A stretch of DNA of 64,000 bases from Clostridia bacterium (GCA_017552615.1 JAFZPI010000035.1:1-64000); one strand, 5' to 3'; positions 44,704 to 53,006 are shown, counted from the first letter of the stretch. Program-made: numbers and translations. Notes: generated from the letters alone by a model not told the origin.

Positions 44704-44939
44704 AGCCCGGCCTCCAGAGGTTCCTCGGCTTCCGTTCCATCCGCCTGTGCGCGCAGGATCGTCAGTCGCTGCGTGGCCTCGCCGAGTTCTTTCTCGATGG
44801 CATCCAGGGCTTTGATGCCCGCCTCGTAGCGATTCAGCGCTTCCGCAAGAGGCAGATTCCCCTCCTCCAGTTCACCGATCAGGGTCTCGACCTGCGCGAG
44901 GCGCTCCTCGAAGCCGGGTTCTTTCTTCTTTGCCGTCAT
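44700..44939 (-). CDS. xseB: Exodeoxyribonuclease VII small subunit
   Basis: 79 residues. XseB pattern: FEERLAQVETLIGELEEGNL, PLAEALNRYEAGIKALDAIE, KELGEATQRLTIL. Forms the small subunit of exonuclease VII. Overlaps xseA by four bases (44936-44939) and ispA by four (44700-44703). Confidence 0.96.
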   Translation of the reverse strand: MTAKKKEPGFEERLAQVETLIGELEEGNLPLAEALNRYEAGIKALDAIEKELGEATQRLTILRAQADGTEAEEPLEAGL

Positions 44940-46135
44940 GTCTTCTCCTCCCGCCGCACGGCTACGCTGCCGTCGGCAAAGCGCAGGTTCATCCGCTCCG
45001 GGGCGTCCGCCGCGCGGGTCACGGGGCGGTTCCCGTCAAACACCAAGGCATAGCCCCGTCGCAGCACGCCGGCCGGGTTCATGGCTTCCAGCCGCGCCCG
45101 CTGGCGTTCCGCCTGACGGATATAATCGGTCAGCATCTGGTCCATGGCCCGGTCCAGAGCAAGCGCGGTCTCCCGCACGCGGGTCTTCTGCCGCAGCAAC
45201 CCTGTTTCCGGGGAGCAAAGCGCCAGCCGCCGCCTCAGCTCTGCCAGCGCCAGCCTCTTTTCGGAGAACAGGTGCAGAACGGCCCGGCTCAGCCGCTCGC
45301 GAATCATTTTCAGGCCTTCAAGGGCGTCCGCCCGATCCTGCACGGCAATCTCCGCCGCGTTGGAGGGCGTGGACGCCCGTCGGTCCGCCACGAAGTCCGC
45401 GATCGTGAAATCCGTCTCGTGCCCGACCGCGGAGATCACCGGAACCGGACAGGCCGCGATGGCCCTCGCCACGCTTTCATCGTTGAAACACCACAGGTCC
45501 TGCATCGAACCGCCGCCGCGGCCAACGATCAGGAGATCCACCTCCGGCAGCGCCGCCGCGCGGGGAATGGCCGCCGCGATCTCCGGGGCTGCCAGTTCAC
45601 CCTGCACATGCACCGGCACCAGCACCAGCGCCACGCCCGAATCCCGGGCCGCGCAGATCTTGCGGATGTCGTGCCACACAGCGCCTTCCGCGCTGGTCAC
45701 GACGGCGATGCGCCGGGGACGCAGGGGCAACGGGCGCTTGCGCGATTCATCGAAGAGCCCTTCCGCCCGGAGTTTTTCCTTCAGTCGCTCGTAGCGCTCC
45801 CACAGGAGTCCCGTGCCCTCAGGCCGCATCATGTCCGCGATGAACTGGTACTGGCCGTTCTTCTCGTACAGGCCGACCGAGCCGTGCAGGATCACCTGCT
45901 GTCCGTTCTCGGGCACAAAGCTTGTCCGGCGGGTCACATCCCGCCACATGACGCAGGCGATCTTCGCATCCGTGTCCTTCAGGTCGAAATACCAGCCCGA
46001 GGGATAGGGCTTGAAGCCGCTGATCTCCCCGCGGATCGTCACGCTCCGCAGGATGGGGTCTGCGCTGAGGCTCCGGCTGACATAGCGGTTCAGGGCCGCG
46101 ATGGATAGCACCTCATGCTCATAGCGCTGGCTCAT
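44936..46135 (-). CDS. xseA: Exodeoxyribonuclease VII large subunit
   Basis: 399 residues from ATG 46135, whose ATGA overlaps the folD stop. OB-fold N-terminus (VRGEISGFKPYPSGWYFDLKD), then IAVVTSAEGAVWHDI and the active region LIVGRGGGSMQDLWCFNDESVARAI, PVISAVGHETDFTIADFVADRRASTPSNAAE. This enzyme digests single-stranded DNA to oligonucleotides. Length standard (400). Confidence 0.97.
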   Translation of the reverse strand: MSQRYEHEVLSIAALNRYVSRSLSADPILRSVTIRGEISGFKPYPSGWYFDLKDTDAKIACVMWRDVTRRTSFVPENGQQVILHGSVGLYEKNGQYQFIADMMRPEGTGLLWERYERLKEKLRAEGLFDESRKRPLPLRPRRIAVVTSAEGAVWHDIRKICAARDSGVALVLVPVHVQGELAAPEIAAAIPRAAALPEVDLLIVGRGGGSMQDLWCFNDESVARAIAACPVPVISAVGHETDFTIADFVADRRASTPSNAAEIAVQDRADALEGLKMIRERLSRAVLHLFSEKRLALAELRRRLALCSPETGLLRQKTRVRETALALDRAMDQMLTDYIRQAERQRARLEAMNPAGVLRRGYALVFDGNRPVTRAADAPERMNLRFADGSVAVRREEKT

Positions 46136-46974
46136 GCACGGCACTCCGCCGCTTCGACGGCGTTCTCCAGGAGCATCGCGATCGTCATCGGGCCGACGCC
46201 GCCGGGTACGGGCGTCAGAGCGCCCGCGACCTCCGCGACCTCCGGGGCCACGTCGCCGCAGACCTTGCCGTCCACACGGCTGATGCCCACGTCGATGACC
46301 GCCGCGCCGGGTTTGACCATGTCCGGGGTGACAAAACCGGCCTTCCCCACCGAAGAAACCAGGATGTCCGCCCTGCGGGTATGGGCTTTCAGATCACGGG
46401 TCCTGGTGTGGCAGACCGTGACCGTGCAGTTGGCCTGGGTCAGGAGCAGGGCCATAGGCTTGCCCACGATATTGGAGCGTCCGATGACCACGGCTTCCTT
46501 GCCCTCGGTCTCAATCCCCGCCTCCGCCAGCAGGCGCATGCAGCCCTTCGGCGTACAGGGGACGACGGTCTTCTCGCCTGCCAGAAGTTTCCCGGCGTTG
46601 ACGGGATGGAAGCCATCCACGTCCTTCTCCGGCAGGATCGCGTTCAGCGCGCGCCGCTCGTCGAGATGCTTCGGCAGGGGCAGCTGCACGAGGATGCCGT
46701 CGATGCCGCCGTCCGCGTTCGATCGGGCGATCTCGCTCTCCAGAGCCTCCTGCGTCGTGTCCTCCGGCAGGCGGATAATCTCCGAGCGCATCCCGGCCTT
46801 CTCGCAGGCGATGCCCTTGTTGCGGACATAGATCTCGCTGGCGGGGTCATTGCCGACCAGGATCACGGCCAGACCGGGTGTAACGCCCTTTTCCTTCAGG
46901 GCTTCCACGCGGGCGGCAATCTCTTCCCGAATGGACAGGGCAATGGCTTTGCCGTCGATTTTCATGCAAGTCAT
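46132..46974 (-). CDS. folD: Methylenetetrahydrofolate dehydrogenase / cyclohydrolase
   Basis: 280 residues from ATG 46974, seven bases after AGGAGG. FolD interconverts methylene-, methenyl- and formyl-tetrahydrofolate. Motifs: LAVILVGNDPASEIYVRNKGIACEKAGM (with the catalytic Tyr and Lys), QLPLPKHLDE, and the Rossmann part VVIGRSNIVGKPMALLLTQANCTVTVCH, ending PVPGGVGPMTIAMLL. A standard copy in its usual operon. Confidence 0.97.
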   Translation of the reverse strand: MTCMKIDGKAIALSIREEIAARVEALKEKGVTPGLAVILVGNDPASEIYVRNKGIACEKAGMRSEIIRLPEDTTQEALESEIARSNADGGIDGILVQLPLPKHLDERRALNAILPEKDVDGFHPVNAGKLLAGEKTVVPCTPKGCMRLLAEAGIETEGKEAVVIGRSNIVGKPMALLLTQANCTVTVCHTRTRDLKAHTRRADILVSSVGKAGFVTPDMVKPGAAVIDVGISRVDGKVCGDVAPEVAEVAGALTPVPGGVGPMTIAMLLENAVEAAECRA

Positions 46975-46990
46975 GGGGAGTCCTCCTAAC

Positions 46991-47043
46991 GAACCTCATC
47001 CGTCAGCGCTTTGCGCTGACACCTTCCCCTGAAGGGGAAGGCT
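46991..47043. repeat. Copy of the dispersed intergenic repeat
   Basis: GAACCTCATCCG is followed by two hairpins: GTCAGCGC (47002-47009)-TTT-GCGCTGAC (47013-47020), and CCTTCCCCT paired with AGGGGAAGG (47023 on). The stop codon of the M22 gene lies within the first hairpin and the last residues of that protein are coded by the second. Confidence 0.7.
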
Positions 47044-47992
47044 GTATTTGACTCAGCTTTTCCGCGCCGATGAGGGCGGCGCCTACGGCGTTGTCGCCGG
47101 AATACTCGGGTTTTCCGAAACAGACGTGAAGGTCGGAGTGTTGTTTCTGGATACGGGCAGTGAGCAATTCACGGAACAGAGACGACGATGCGACACCGCC
47201 CGCGATTAGCACCTGGGAAATCCCCGTTTTTTCCGCTGCACCGCAGACGAGGCGGGAGACTGTCCGCGCCATGAAATCATAGATTTCTCTAGCAATGTCC
47301 TCTCTCGGCATTTCGCCCGCTTTGATCCATCGCTGGACCTGGGTTTCTGCGCCGGAGAGATGGGCTTGCAGCGTGTCTTTCTCTAAACTCACGGGGAGTT
47401 TCGCGGCGCTGGTGCCTTGCAGGGCGAGTTCTTCCAAATGGGGGCCTGACGGGAACGGAAGGCCCATGGCCACCCCCGCGCGGTCGACCAACTGGCCCGC
47501 ATGGAGGTCGGCTGTGCCACCGAGGAGAGTCAACGCTTCCCCGCACAGGCTCAGGACTTCCGTGGTGCCGCCGGAAAGGTGAACCGCCAGCAGGTCACCC
47601 GGGGCGATGCCGCTGTCCACGCGGGCGGCGTAGATGTGGCCGCGCTGGTGCGTAGACGCAAAGCAGGGGACGCCGAGCACCGCGGCCAGCGACCGGGCCT
47701 GGGCATCCCCCACCTGAAAGACCGGCATGTACGAATCCTCGGCGTCCCGGGGCGTCCGGGAGGCGCAGACCGCAGCGATCTCCATCCCGCGGAGCTTCTC
47801 GCCGAGCTGCTCCATCAGCGCCGGGAGCTGCCGGATGTGCGCAAAAACCGCCTCGCTCTGGCGCAGGCCGCGCTCCCCCGCCTTCACCGGCAGGAGTTTC
47901 CGGCAGGAGGCGATCACTTCGCCCTCTGTGGTCACCGCCGCGCAGGAAGTGGTGTAGCAGCTGGTATCCAGCCCGATGACCGCGCGGGTCAT
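47003..47992 (-). CDS. TsaD/Kae1-like protein (peptidase M22 family paralog)
   Basis: 329 residues. Starts AVIGLDTSCYTTSCAAVT, with the ASKHA phosphate loop, and keeps the metal-binding HxxxH as STHQRGHIYAA (about residue 115), plus HLSGGTTEVL, and VLIAGGVASSSLFRELL. It is shorter and more diverged than the universal tRNA threonylcarbamoyltransferase TsaD and is probably a paralog found in Clostridia between nusB and folD. Its start overlaps the nusB stop by four bases. The last ten or so residues are encoded by an intergenic repeat. Confidence 0.8.
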   Translation of the reverse strand: MTRAVIGLDTSCYTTSCAAVTTEGEVIASCRKLLPVKAGERGLRQSEAVFAHIRQLPALMEQLGEKLRGMEIAAVCASRTPRDAEDSYMPVFQVGDAQARSLAAVLGVPCFASTHQRGHIYAARVDSGIAPGDLLAVHLSGGTTEVLSLCGEALTLLGGTADLHAGQLVDRAGVAMGLPFPSGPHLEELALQGTSAAKLPVSLEKDTLQAHLSGAETQVQRWIKAGEMPREDIAREIYDFMARTVSRLVCGAAEKTGISQVLIAGGVASSSLFRELLTARIQKQHSDLHVCFGKPEYSGDNAVGAALIGAEKLSQIQPSPSGEGVSAKR

Positions 47993-48429
47993 TGGCCCGC
48001 TTCCTTCTTCCGCAGGATCGTGCCGAGGATCCCGTTGATGAAGCGGCCGCTGCCCTCGCCGGAATAACGGTTGGCCAGCTCGACGGCCTCGTTGATCACC
48101 ACCGGGCCGGGAACATCGTCCTCATGGAGGATCTCCCAGACCGCCATGCGCATGATCGCAAGGTCCACCCGCGCCATGCGGTCCACGGACCAGTTCTGGC
48201 TGGCCGCGCCGATCCGGGCGTCCAGGTCGTCCAGTTCACCCACCACGCCGGCGACGATCTTCGCGATCCATTCGCGCTCGGAAAGGGTGGGCTCCCCGTC
48301 CTTCAGGGGGCGCTGCTCCTCGCGCAGTTCGTCATACACCATGGAGAGGGTGTCTTCGCCGCCCTCCCCGCCCGCGCAGGTCTCGTAAATCATCTGCATG
48401 GCCGCCACACGGGCCGTTGCTCTCGACAT
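47989..48429 (-). CDS. nusB: Transcription antitermination factor NusB
   Basis: 146 residues. NusB with NusE (S10) binds boxA in rRNA leaders. All-helical: SRATARVAAMQMIYETCA, SEREWIAKIVAGVVGELDDLDARI, WSVDRMARVDLAIMRMAVWEIL, VPGPVVINEAVELANRYSGE, RFINGILGTI. These are typical NusB signatures. Length standard. Confidence 0.96.
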   Translation of the reverse strand: MSRATARVAAMQMIYETCAGGEGGEDTLSMVYDELREEQRPLKDGEPTLSEREWIAKIVAGVVGELDDLDARIGAASQNWSVDRMARVDLAIMRMAVWEILHEDDVPGPVVINEAVELANRYSGEGSGRFINGILGTILRKKEAGQ

Positions 48430-48450
48430 GTCCTTGCCTCCTGCCGCGGG

Positions 48451-48768
48451 TCACTTGCGGCCCGGGAAAACCCGGTTGATCAGCCGCTTGACACTCTGCA
48501 TCTTGTTGTCTACGCCGAAGAGATAGGCACCCAGCCCGGCCATCGCGAGGATGAACAGCGTCTTCCAGAAGCCCAGCCACATGAACATGCACGCCGCCAG
48601 CACACCGATCGCCGCGCCCAGCAGGTGCCGACGGTACTTGCGCAGCAAAACCAGCAGCCAACTGACCTTGGGCTCCTTCGGTTTCTCCTGCTCCTGCGGC
48701 TCTGTCGCCACGAGGGCAGTCTCCCCGGTTTCGTCAGCCACTTCGATGATTTCTTCCGTGTCCGTCAT
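48451..48768 (-). CDS. DUF2273 small membrane protein
   Basis: 105 residues from ATG 48768, after TGGAGG. Acidic N-terminus of about 40 residues, then two close hydrophobic helices: RHLLGAAIGVLAACMFMWLG and WKTLFILAMAGLGAYLFG, the usual glycine-rich hairpin of DUF2273 proteins found beside Asp23/AmaP genes. It probably helps anchor Asp23-family protein at the membrane. Confidence 0.85.
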   Translation of the reverse strand: MTDTEEIIEVADETGETALVATEPQEQEKPKEPKVSWLLVLLRKYRRHLLGAAIGVLAACMFMWLGFWKTLFILAMAGLGAYLFGVDNKMQSVKRLINRVFPGRK

Positions 48769-48816
48769 CTGTGCTTGCCTCCATCTCTCGGAATCCATAC
48801 AGCCCATGAACAGCGC

Positions 48817-49146
48817 TTACGCTTCAAACCGCAGGGTGACCTCGCCGACATTCAGGCCCGTGCCCTCGGCAATGCGGCGGCGGATCTCGCGCTGGATCTC
48901 CTCCACCGGCGGCGCGGAGTCCGGGCTGCGCCGTTTGCACACGACCTCCACCCACACCCATCCGCCGTCCCCTTCCATGGTGACAGCCGCGGTTTCGAGC
49001 TCCGGATGTTCCCCGATGCATTGAACCGCCAGGCCCTCGATCACACCGCGGGAAACGCAGACCTCGTCCCCGCTGAGACGCTGAACCAGGAAGTCCCGTT
49101 CCCGGCGCTTCCGCCGCCGGGGGAGCAGTCGATCCAGAAAGCGCAT
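48817..49146 (-). CDS. Asp23/AmaP-like protein
   Basis: 109 residues from ATG 49146. A basic start (MRFLDRLLPRRRKRRERD), then an alkaline-shock-protein-like fold: VCVSRGVIEGLAVQCIGEHP, WVWVEVVCKRR, PPVEEIQREIRRRIAEGTGL, EVTLRFEA. There is no obvious transmembrane helix as in full AmaP, so it is perhaps a soluble Asp23-like subunit. Lies in line with the Asp23 and DUF2273 genes. Confidence 0.65.
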   Translation of the reverse strand: MRFLDRLLPRRRKRRERDFLVQRLSGDEVCVSRGVIEGLAVQCIGEHPELETAAVTMEGDGGWVWVEVVCKRRSPDSAPPVEEIQREIRRRIAEGTGLNVGEVTLRFEA

Positions 49147-49162
49147 GCTCCGTCTTCTCCCG

Positions 49163-49630
49163 TCAGGCTTCGTCCTCGGTCTTTTCCGCAGGCTTCTCCG
49201 CCGTCTCACCGGTCAGGCGGGCGTTCTGCGCGCCGGCGGTGAGAGCGCTGTTCTCCTTCTCGAAGCTGACGCCCTGGACGTGCACGTCCACGCGCACCAC
49301 ATGCAGCCCGGTCATGGTCTCCAGGCTCCGGCGCACATTCTCCTGCACCTCCACGGCCACCTTCTGGATCGGACGGCCATACTCGATCAGCACATAAATC
49401 TCGCAGCTGACCTCTTCCGGGCCAACCTCGACCTTGATGCCCTTGGTCACATTCTTATTCTTGCCGCCGATCTTGGCGCCGGGGTTGGGGACCATCCCCG
49501 CAATGCCTTCCACGTCCGCCACCGCCATCCCGGCGATGGTGGCGATCACTTCGTTCGCATAGGTAATGGTGGAGACGCTCTCGTTGGTCTCTTCCACCGT
49601 CTTCAGCTGATTGTCTTTCTTGGCCGCCAT
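49163..49630 (-). CDS. Asp23/Gls24 family envelope stress response protein
   Basis: 155 residues from ATG 49630. The family core: ITYANEVIATIAGMAVADVEGIAGM, KGIKVEVGPEEVSCEIYVLIEYG, VAVEVQENVRRSLETMTGLHVVRVDVHVQGV. Asp23 gathers at the membrane and is tied to cell wall stress. The tail is Glu-rich and variable. First gene of the long minus-strand block, behind the promoter at 49692-49720. Confidence 0.93.
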   Translation of the reverse strand: MAAKKDNQLKTVEETNESVSTITYANEVIATIAGMAVADVEGIAGMVPNPGAKIGGKNKNVTKGIKVEVGPEEVSCEIYVLIEYGRPIQKVAVEVQENVRRSLETMTGLHVVRVDVHVQGVSFEKENSALTAGAQNARLTGETAEKPAEKTEDEA

Positions 49631-49691
49631 CACAGGCACCTCCCGATTTCAATCCAACCATGAACAAACCCGTTTTTCCGGGTCAGAGTAC

Positions 49692-49720
49692 AGTATAACA
49701 GATTTCACGCGGTTTCGCAA
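49692..49720 (-). promoter_or_regulatory. Promoter of the asp23-nusB-folD-xseAB-ispA block
   Basis: On the minus strand TTGCGA (49715-49720), 17 bp, TATACT (49692-49697). A small CCCGG/ACGGG hairpin lies in the UTR just after. Confidence 0.8.
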
Positions 49721-49827
49721 CGGTGCGGGGAAATTTGTTGACCGGAGGGCTTTATCTTTCGGCGAAAATCGGTTATAATAGGCGCAGAGGCCGGGGAACC
49801 GGCGAAAACAGAAGGAGGAACACGTAT

Positions 49828-50370
49828 ATGAAGTGGGTTTGCAGTGTATGCGGTTACGTATGGGAAGGCGAGCAGCCGCCGGAAAGGTGCCCCCAGTGCA
49901 AGGCGCCGGCCAGCAAGTTTATCAAGCAGGAATCTGAGATGACCTGGGCTTCCGAGCATGTGGTGGGCGTGGCCCAGGGCGCGCCGGAGGACATCATTGC
50001 CGATCTGCGCGCCAATTTCAACGGCGAGTGCAGCGAAGTCGGCATGTACCTGGCGATGAGCCGCGTGGCCTATCGCGAGGGCTATCCGGAAATCGGCGAA
50101 TACTGGAAGACCGCGGCCTTTGAAGAGGCCGAGCACGCCGCGAAGTTTGCGGAGCTCCTGGGCGAAGTCCTGACCGATTCCACCAAGAAGAATCTCGAGA
50201 TGCGGGTCGAAGCCGAGAACGGCGCCACCGCCGGCAAGACCGACCTGGCCAAGCGCGCCAAGGCCCTAAACTTGGACGCTATTCATGACACTGTGCATGA
50301 AATGGCTCGCGATGAAGCCAGACATGGCAAGGCGTTTGCGGGGCTGCTGAAGAGGTATTTCGGGAAGTAA
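49828..50370 (+). CDS. Reverse rubrerythrin (NADH peroxidase-type)
   Basis: 180 residues from ATG 49828, after GAAGGAGG. Unlike ordinary rubrerythrin, the rubredoxin-like iron site is at the N-terminus ([12 protein letters not shown] ... [11 protein letters not shown]), followed by the ferritin-like diiron four-helix bundle ([51 protein letters not shown]). Such proteins reduce peroxide in anaerobes. TATAAT at 49774-49779 is a likely -10, though no good -35 is seen. A strong terminator follows. Confidence 0.94.
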   Translation: MKWVCSVCGYVWEGEQPPERCPQCKAPASKFIKQESEMTWASEHVVGVAQGAPEDIIADLRANFNGECSEVGMYLAMSRVAYREGYPEIGEYWKTAAFEEAEHAAKFAELLGEVLTDSTKKNLEMRVEAENGATAGKTDLAKRAKALNLDAIHDTVHEMARDEARHGKAFAGLLKRYFGK

Positions 50371-50391
50371 TCTGCGTTTTCAAGGCCTTTG

Positions 50392-50426
50392 GGGGGTGAT
50401 TTCTATGAGAATCGCCCCCTGTTTTG
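50392..50426 (+). terminator. Terminator of the rubrerythrin gene
   Basis: GGGGGTGATT (50392-50401) pairs with AATCGCCCCC (50410-50419) with one wobble, then TGTTTTG. Confidence 0.88.
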
Positions 50427-50447
50427 CCAAACGGGCAGGAAGCAAAC

Positions 50448-50572
50448 TTGTACCCTTCTTGTACATCAGGAGCTTTACAATCTCACCTCCTTTCCGCCCG
50501 ACTTTTGAACATCTCTTTCTGCATCTTTGTACCTATATTGTACCCCACAGCATCTCTCCATCTGTTGGTACA
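50448..50572. promoter_or_regulatory. Cluster of TTGTAC repeats, possible operators
   Basis: TTGTACC (50448-50454) and TTGTACA (50459-50465) are 11 bases apart; TTGTACC (50527-50533) and TTGTACC (50538-50544) are also 11 apart; a variant TTGGTACA is at 50565-50572. The pairs are spaced by one helical turn. They lie in the 270-base gap before the membrane protein gene and may bind a dimeric regulator. Confidence 0.45.
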
Positions 50573-50640
50573 CCTTTTGCAGCTTCATGATAGCACAAAC
50601 AAGGCATCATTTCCAGTCAAACGAAGTAGGAGGAATGTTC

Positions 50641-51081
50641 GTGCGCAACAAGTATTTTGCCTATATGGGCTTATGCACTGGGATCTTGGCCATCATATTT
50701 GCCATCATTCTTTTCGCTGGTGGCGATAGCAGTGTGACGGGCATGGATACCGGAACTCAAACATCATACGAATACTATGGTGGCGATGCTTACACTGGCA
50801 TCCAGCAAGCCGCGGCTGATACAGCCCGCAATGTCCAGGCATTAGCCAAGATCGTCAAAACCGGTTTCGAGGGAACGACCGGATCCGGCAACGCCATGGG
50901 ATACCTTCTCCTGGTGATCGGTCTCTGGCTGATTGCGCATTCACTCCACATCCTCAACGAAATGAAAGTACGAAGTGATTTTGAAGCGCAGGTTCTCTCT
51001 TTGCTGCAACACTCCAATCTAAACATCAAGCAATCAGAACCGGCAGAAGTATCTAAGCCAACGTTAGAGCAGCGCTGGTGA
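50641..51081 (+). CDS. Small two-helix membrane protein
   Basis: 146 residues from GTG 50641, seven bases after AGGAGG; ATG 50635 is too close. Helices: YMGLCTGILAIIFAIILFAG near the N-terminus and YLLLVIGLWLIAHSLHILNE around residues 92-112. The middle has a Ser/Gly/Tyr/Thr-rich stretch (GTQTSYEYYGGDAYTGI), and the C-terminal part is coil. AT-rich relative to neighbours. Not recognised. Confidence 0.6.
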   Translation: MRNKYFAYMGLCTGILAIIFAIILFAGGDSSVTGMDTGTQTSYEYYGGDAYTGIQQAAADTARNVQALAKIVKTGFEGTTGSGNAMGYLLLVIGLWLIAHSLHILNEMKVRSDFEAQVLSLLQHSNLNIKQSEPAEVSKPTLEQRW

Positions 51082-51205
51082 TTTTCCTTCAAAGCAAGCA
51101 TCTCTTGTGAAAGCATGGGCACTCATTCATCAAGATGAACTCCGCGCAAATTGGGACCTTGCAATGCAGGATGAAACACTGTATAAAATTGAACCGCTTA
51201 AATAA
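51068..51205 (+). pseudogene. C-terminal remnant of a DUF4160 protein
   Basis: The frame after a stop at 51065 reads SSAGDFPSKQASLVKAWALI, then HQDELRANWDLAMQDETLYK, ending IEPLK. It matches the last 40 residues of DUF4160 (W-x-x-x-H-x-x-E-L-x-x-N-W), a protein usually directly upstream of DUF2442, but the first half is missing and the start overlaps the end of another gene. Confidence 0.72.
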
Positions 51206-51215
51206 GGTGATCGTC

Positions 51216-51500
51216 ATGCGCACTCTTCCGCCAGACGCTGTTTCTGTGACTGTCATAGACAATCATACCTTGCACATCATCTTCTCCAACGGAGAACAGC
51301 GCTTGTTCGACATCAAGCCTCTGCTGACAAGAAAATGTTATGCACAGTTGAATAACAAAGCATTTCTCGCACAAGCATTCGTAGAAAACGGCTGTGTAAC
51401 CTGGCCGGGTGGTATCGATATTGACCCGGACTGGCTATACGATGACAGCGTTTCTGTGCAAGCATTATCATGCAGAAAAGCACTAGAATGCGAGGCATGA
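51216..51500 (+). CDS. DUF2442 domain protein
   Basis: 94 residues from ATG 51216, after AAGGTG. DUF2442 pattern: VSVTVIDNHTLHIIFSNGEQ, RLFDIKPLL, AQAFVENGCVTWPGGIDIDP, DWLYDDSV. The family is often next to DUF4160 in toxin-antitoxin-like or mobile pairs; here the partner is only a remnant (51068-51205). Function unknown. Confidence 0.85.
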   Translation: MRTLPPDAVSVTVIDNHTLHIIFSNGEQRLFDIKPLLTRKCYAQLNNKAFLAQAFVENGCVTWPGGIDIDPDWLYDDSVSVQALSCRKALECEA

Positions 51501-51606
51501 CCTTCATCTTTGCAGGGCAACTGATGCGTTTCGAAGAGCAACCATAACAATTGGGAAACCAGATTTGATTCTTTTTTCCCAGAACCATTGCTTGGGGGTG
51601 CTTGAT

Positions 51607-52026
51607 GTGGGATTGCCAAATCAACCAATCAAACCCGTTGAACATGAATCAATGGCTAACGGAAGAGATAAGCAGGCATCATCTCGTGCAAACATTGATA
51701 ACATAATAGTTCAATTGGCTATAGCACATGATCCGAAGAGTATCTATCTCACAGACGGTTCGTTTCATCCAGATGTGAAAACAGCTATCCAACGTATTCT
51801 TCCCTTATATGATGGGATAATGCGTTTGCCTTTTGCGCTATTGATAAATTCTCCCGAAGATATAAAGCGAAATATCACATCAGCTGATATGGATACCTTG
51901 TTGCTGTTTTTCAAATGCCTAGGTGTTGAAGCAAGTAAAATAAGCGACAAATCCACCCTTAGTATTCTTGGAACCATACAGAACTATATCCTTTCCGTGC
52001 TACGGGCACGTATGTCAGCAAAATAG
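51607..52026 (+). CDS. Hypothetical protein in an AT-rich stretch
   Basis: 139 residues from GTG 51607, about eight bases after GGGGGTG. Mostly helical, with IDNIIVQLAIAHDPKSIYLT, HPDVKTAIQRILPLYDGIMRL and IQNYILSVLRARMSAK; no cysteine-rich or membrane part. I recognise no family. It lies with two other AT-rich genes (50641-51500) and has no obvious partners. Confidence 0.5.
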   Translation: MGLPNQPIKPVEHESMANGRDKQASSRANIDNIIVQLAIAHDPKSIYLTDGSFHPDVKTAIQRILPLYDGIMRLPFALLINSPEDIKRNITSADMDTLLLFFKCLGVEASKISDKSTLSILGTIQNYILSVLRARMSAK

Positions 52027-52112
52027 TTATCAAACCTTTTCATAATAGGTTCGTCACTAGAACCTGTGGGTGTGATTGCGCGACAAATATGCGAAAAAAG
52101 GAGTGTACCCCT

Positions 52113-52352
52113 ATGCTGTATCATCTTGCGGTTTCCCTGGCCATCGGCGCCCTGTGCGGATTCGCCGCCAACAAGATCATGAAGGGCGATTCCAGCAGTA
52201 TCCTCAAGAACATGATCCTTGGCGTCGTCGGCGGTCTCGTCGGCGGATTCCTGGGCCACCTGATCGGCTTTGGCGGCGGTTGGATCTCCAGCATCATCCT
52301 CGCGATCGTGGGATCCTGCCTGGTTGTGTGGCTCGTCCGGAAGTTTTTCTGA
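52113..52352 (+). CDS. GlsB/YeaQ/YmgE family small membrane protein
   Basis: 79 residues from ATG 52113. Glycine-zipper helices: LAVSLAIGALCGFAANKIMKG, MILGVVGGLVGGFLGHLIGF, and ISSIILAIVGSCLVVWLVRK. Typical of the transglycosylase-associated/stress membrane family, seen next to Gls24-type proteins in many Firmicutes. Likely a stress-related membrane component. Confidence 0.85.
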   Translation: MLYHLAVSLAIGALCGFAANKIMKGDSSSILKNMILGVVGGLVGGFLGHLIGFGGGWISSIILAIVGSCLVVWLVRKFF

Positions 52353-52447
52353 TCATGGGTGTTGAATCCCGTAAGGGAACACCCGCAACCGCCCGTTGCT
52401 TGCCTTTCCCCTGGCGGCGTGCTATGATGACCGCGAGGTGATCAGAT

Positions 52448-52891
52448 ATGGAATCCAAAGAAGTGATTCTCTCCCTGCGCGAAAAGAACGGCCTCTCCCA
52501 GGAGGAGCTGGCACAGCGCGTGTTTGTGACCCGCCAGGCCGTGTCTCGCTGGGAAACCGGCGAAACCGTGCCCAACACCGAAACCCTGAAACTCCTGTCC
52601 CGGCTCTTCGACGTATCGATCAATACCCTCCTCGGCAGTCCGCGGAAACTCTTCTGCCAGTGCTGCGGCATGCCCCTGGAGGACGGACAGCTCAGCCGGG
52701 AGCCGGACGGGACGCTGAATGAAGATTACTGCCAGTGGTGCTACACCGATGGGAAATTCACCTACCCGACGATGGACGCCCTGGTTGACTTCATGGTCAA
52801 ACACTTCTCCAGCGATGCCTTCCCGCCGGAGCAGGCCCGCAGCTATTATGCGAGCCAGCTGAAAGAGCTGAAGCACTGGAAGGAAGCCTGA
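52448..52891 (+). CDS. XRE-type regulator with zinc-ribbon domain
   Basis: 147 residues from ATG 52448. Residues 5-60 are a Cro/XRE helix-turn-helix (LREKNGLSQEELAQRVFVTRQAVSRWETGE). From residue 65 a zinc ribbon with CQCCGMPL and the later CQWC lies in an EDYCQWCYTDGKFTYP context, then a helical tail YYASQLKELKHW. This second part is the putative zinc-ribbon domain often found alone. Role unknown; may be a ligand-sensing repressor. Confidence 0.88.
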   Translation: MESKEVILSLREKNGLSQEELAQRVFVTRQAVSRWETGETVPNTETLKLLSRLFDVSINTLLGSPRKLFCQCCGMPLEDGQLSREPDGTLNEDYCQWCYTDGKFTYPTMDALVDFMVKHFSSDAFPPEQARSYYASQLKELKHWKEA

Positions 52892-52977
52892 CGGGGCTAT
52901 CGCACCATTCCCGCCGTCTGGTCACAGGCAGCGGGTTTTCGGTTCCAAAAATAGCAGGAATCTCTAGTATTTTCCAG

Positions 52978-53006
52978 TTGACGAAGTATCTCGTTTTGAT
53001 TACAAT
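52978..53006 (+). promoter_or_regulatory. Promoter of birA
   Basis: TTGACG (52978-52983), 17 bp, TACAAT (53001-53006). Confidence 0.85.

Noticed and set aside
49738..49779. TTGACC as the -35 of the rubrerythrin promoter
   Set aside because: The spacer to TATAAT would be 30 bases.
50396..50590. A 64-codon open frame starting after a G-rich site
   Set aside because: The G-rich site is the stem of the rubrerythrin terminator and the frame has no homolog features.
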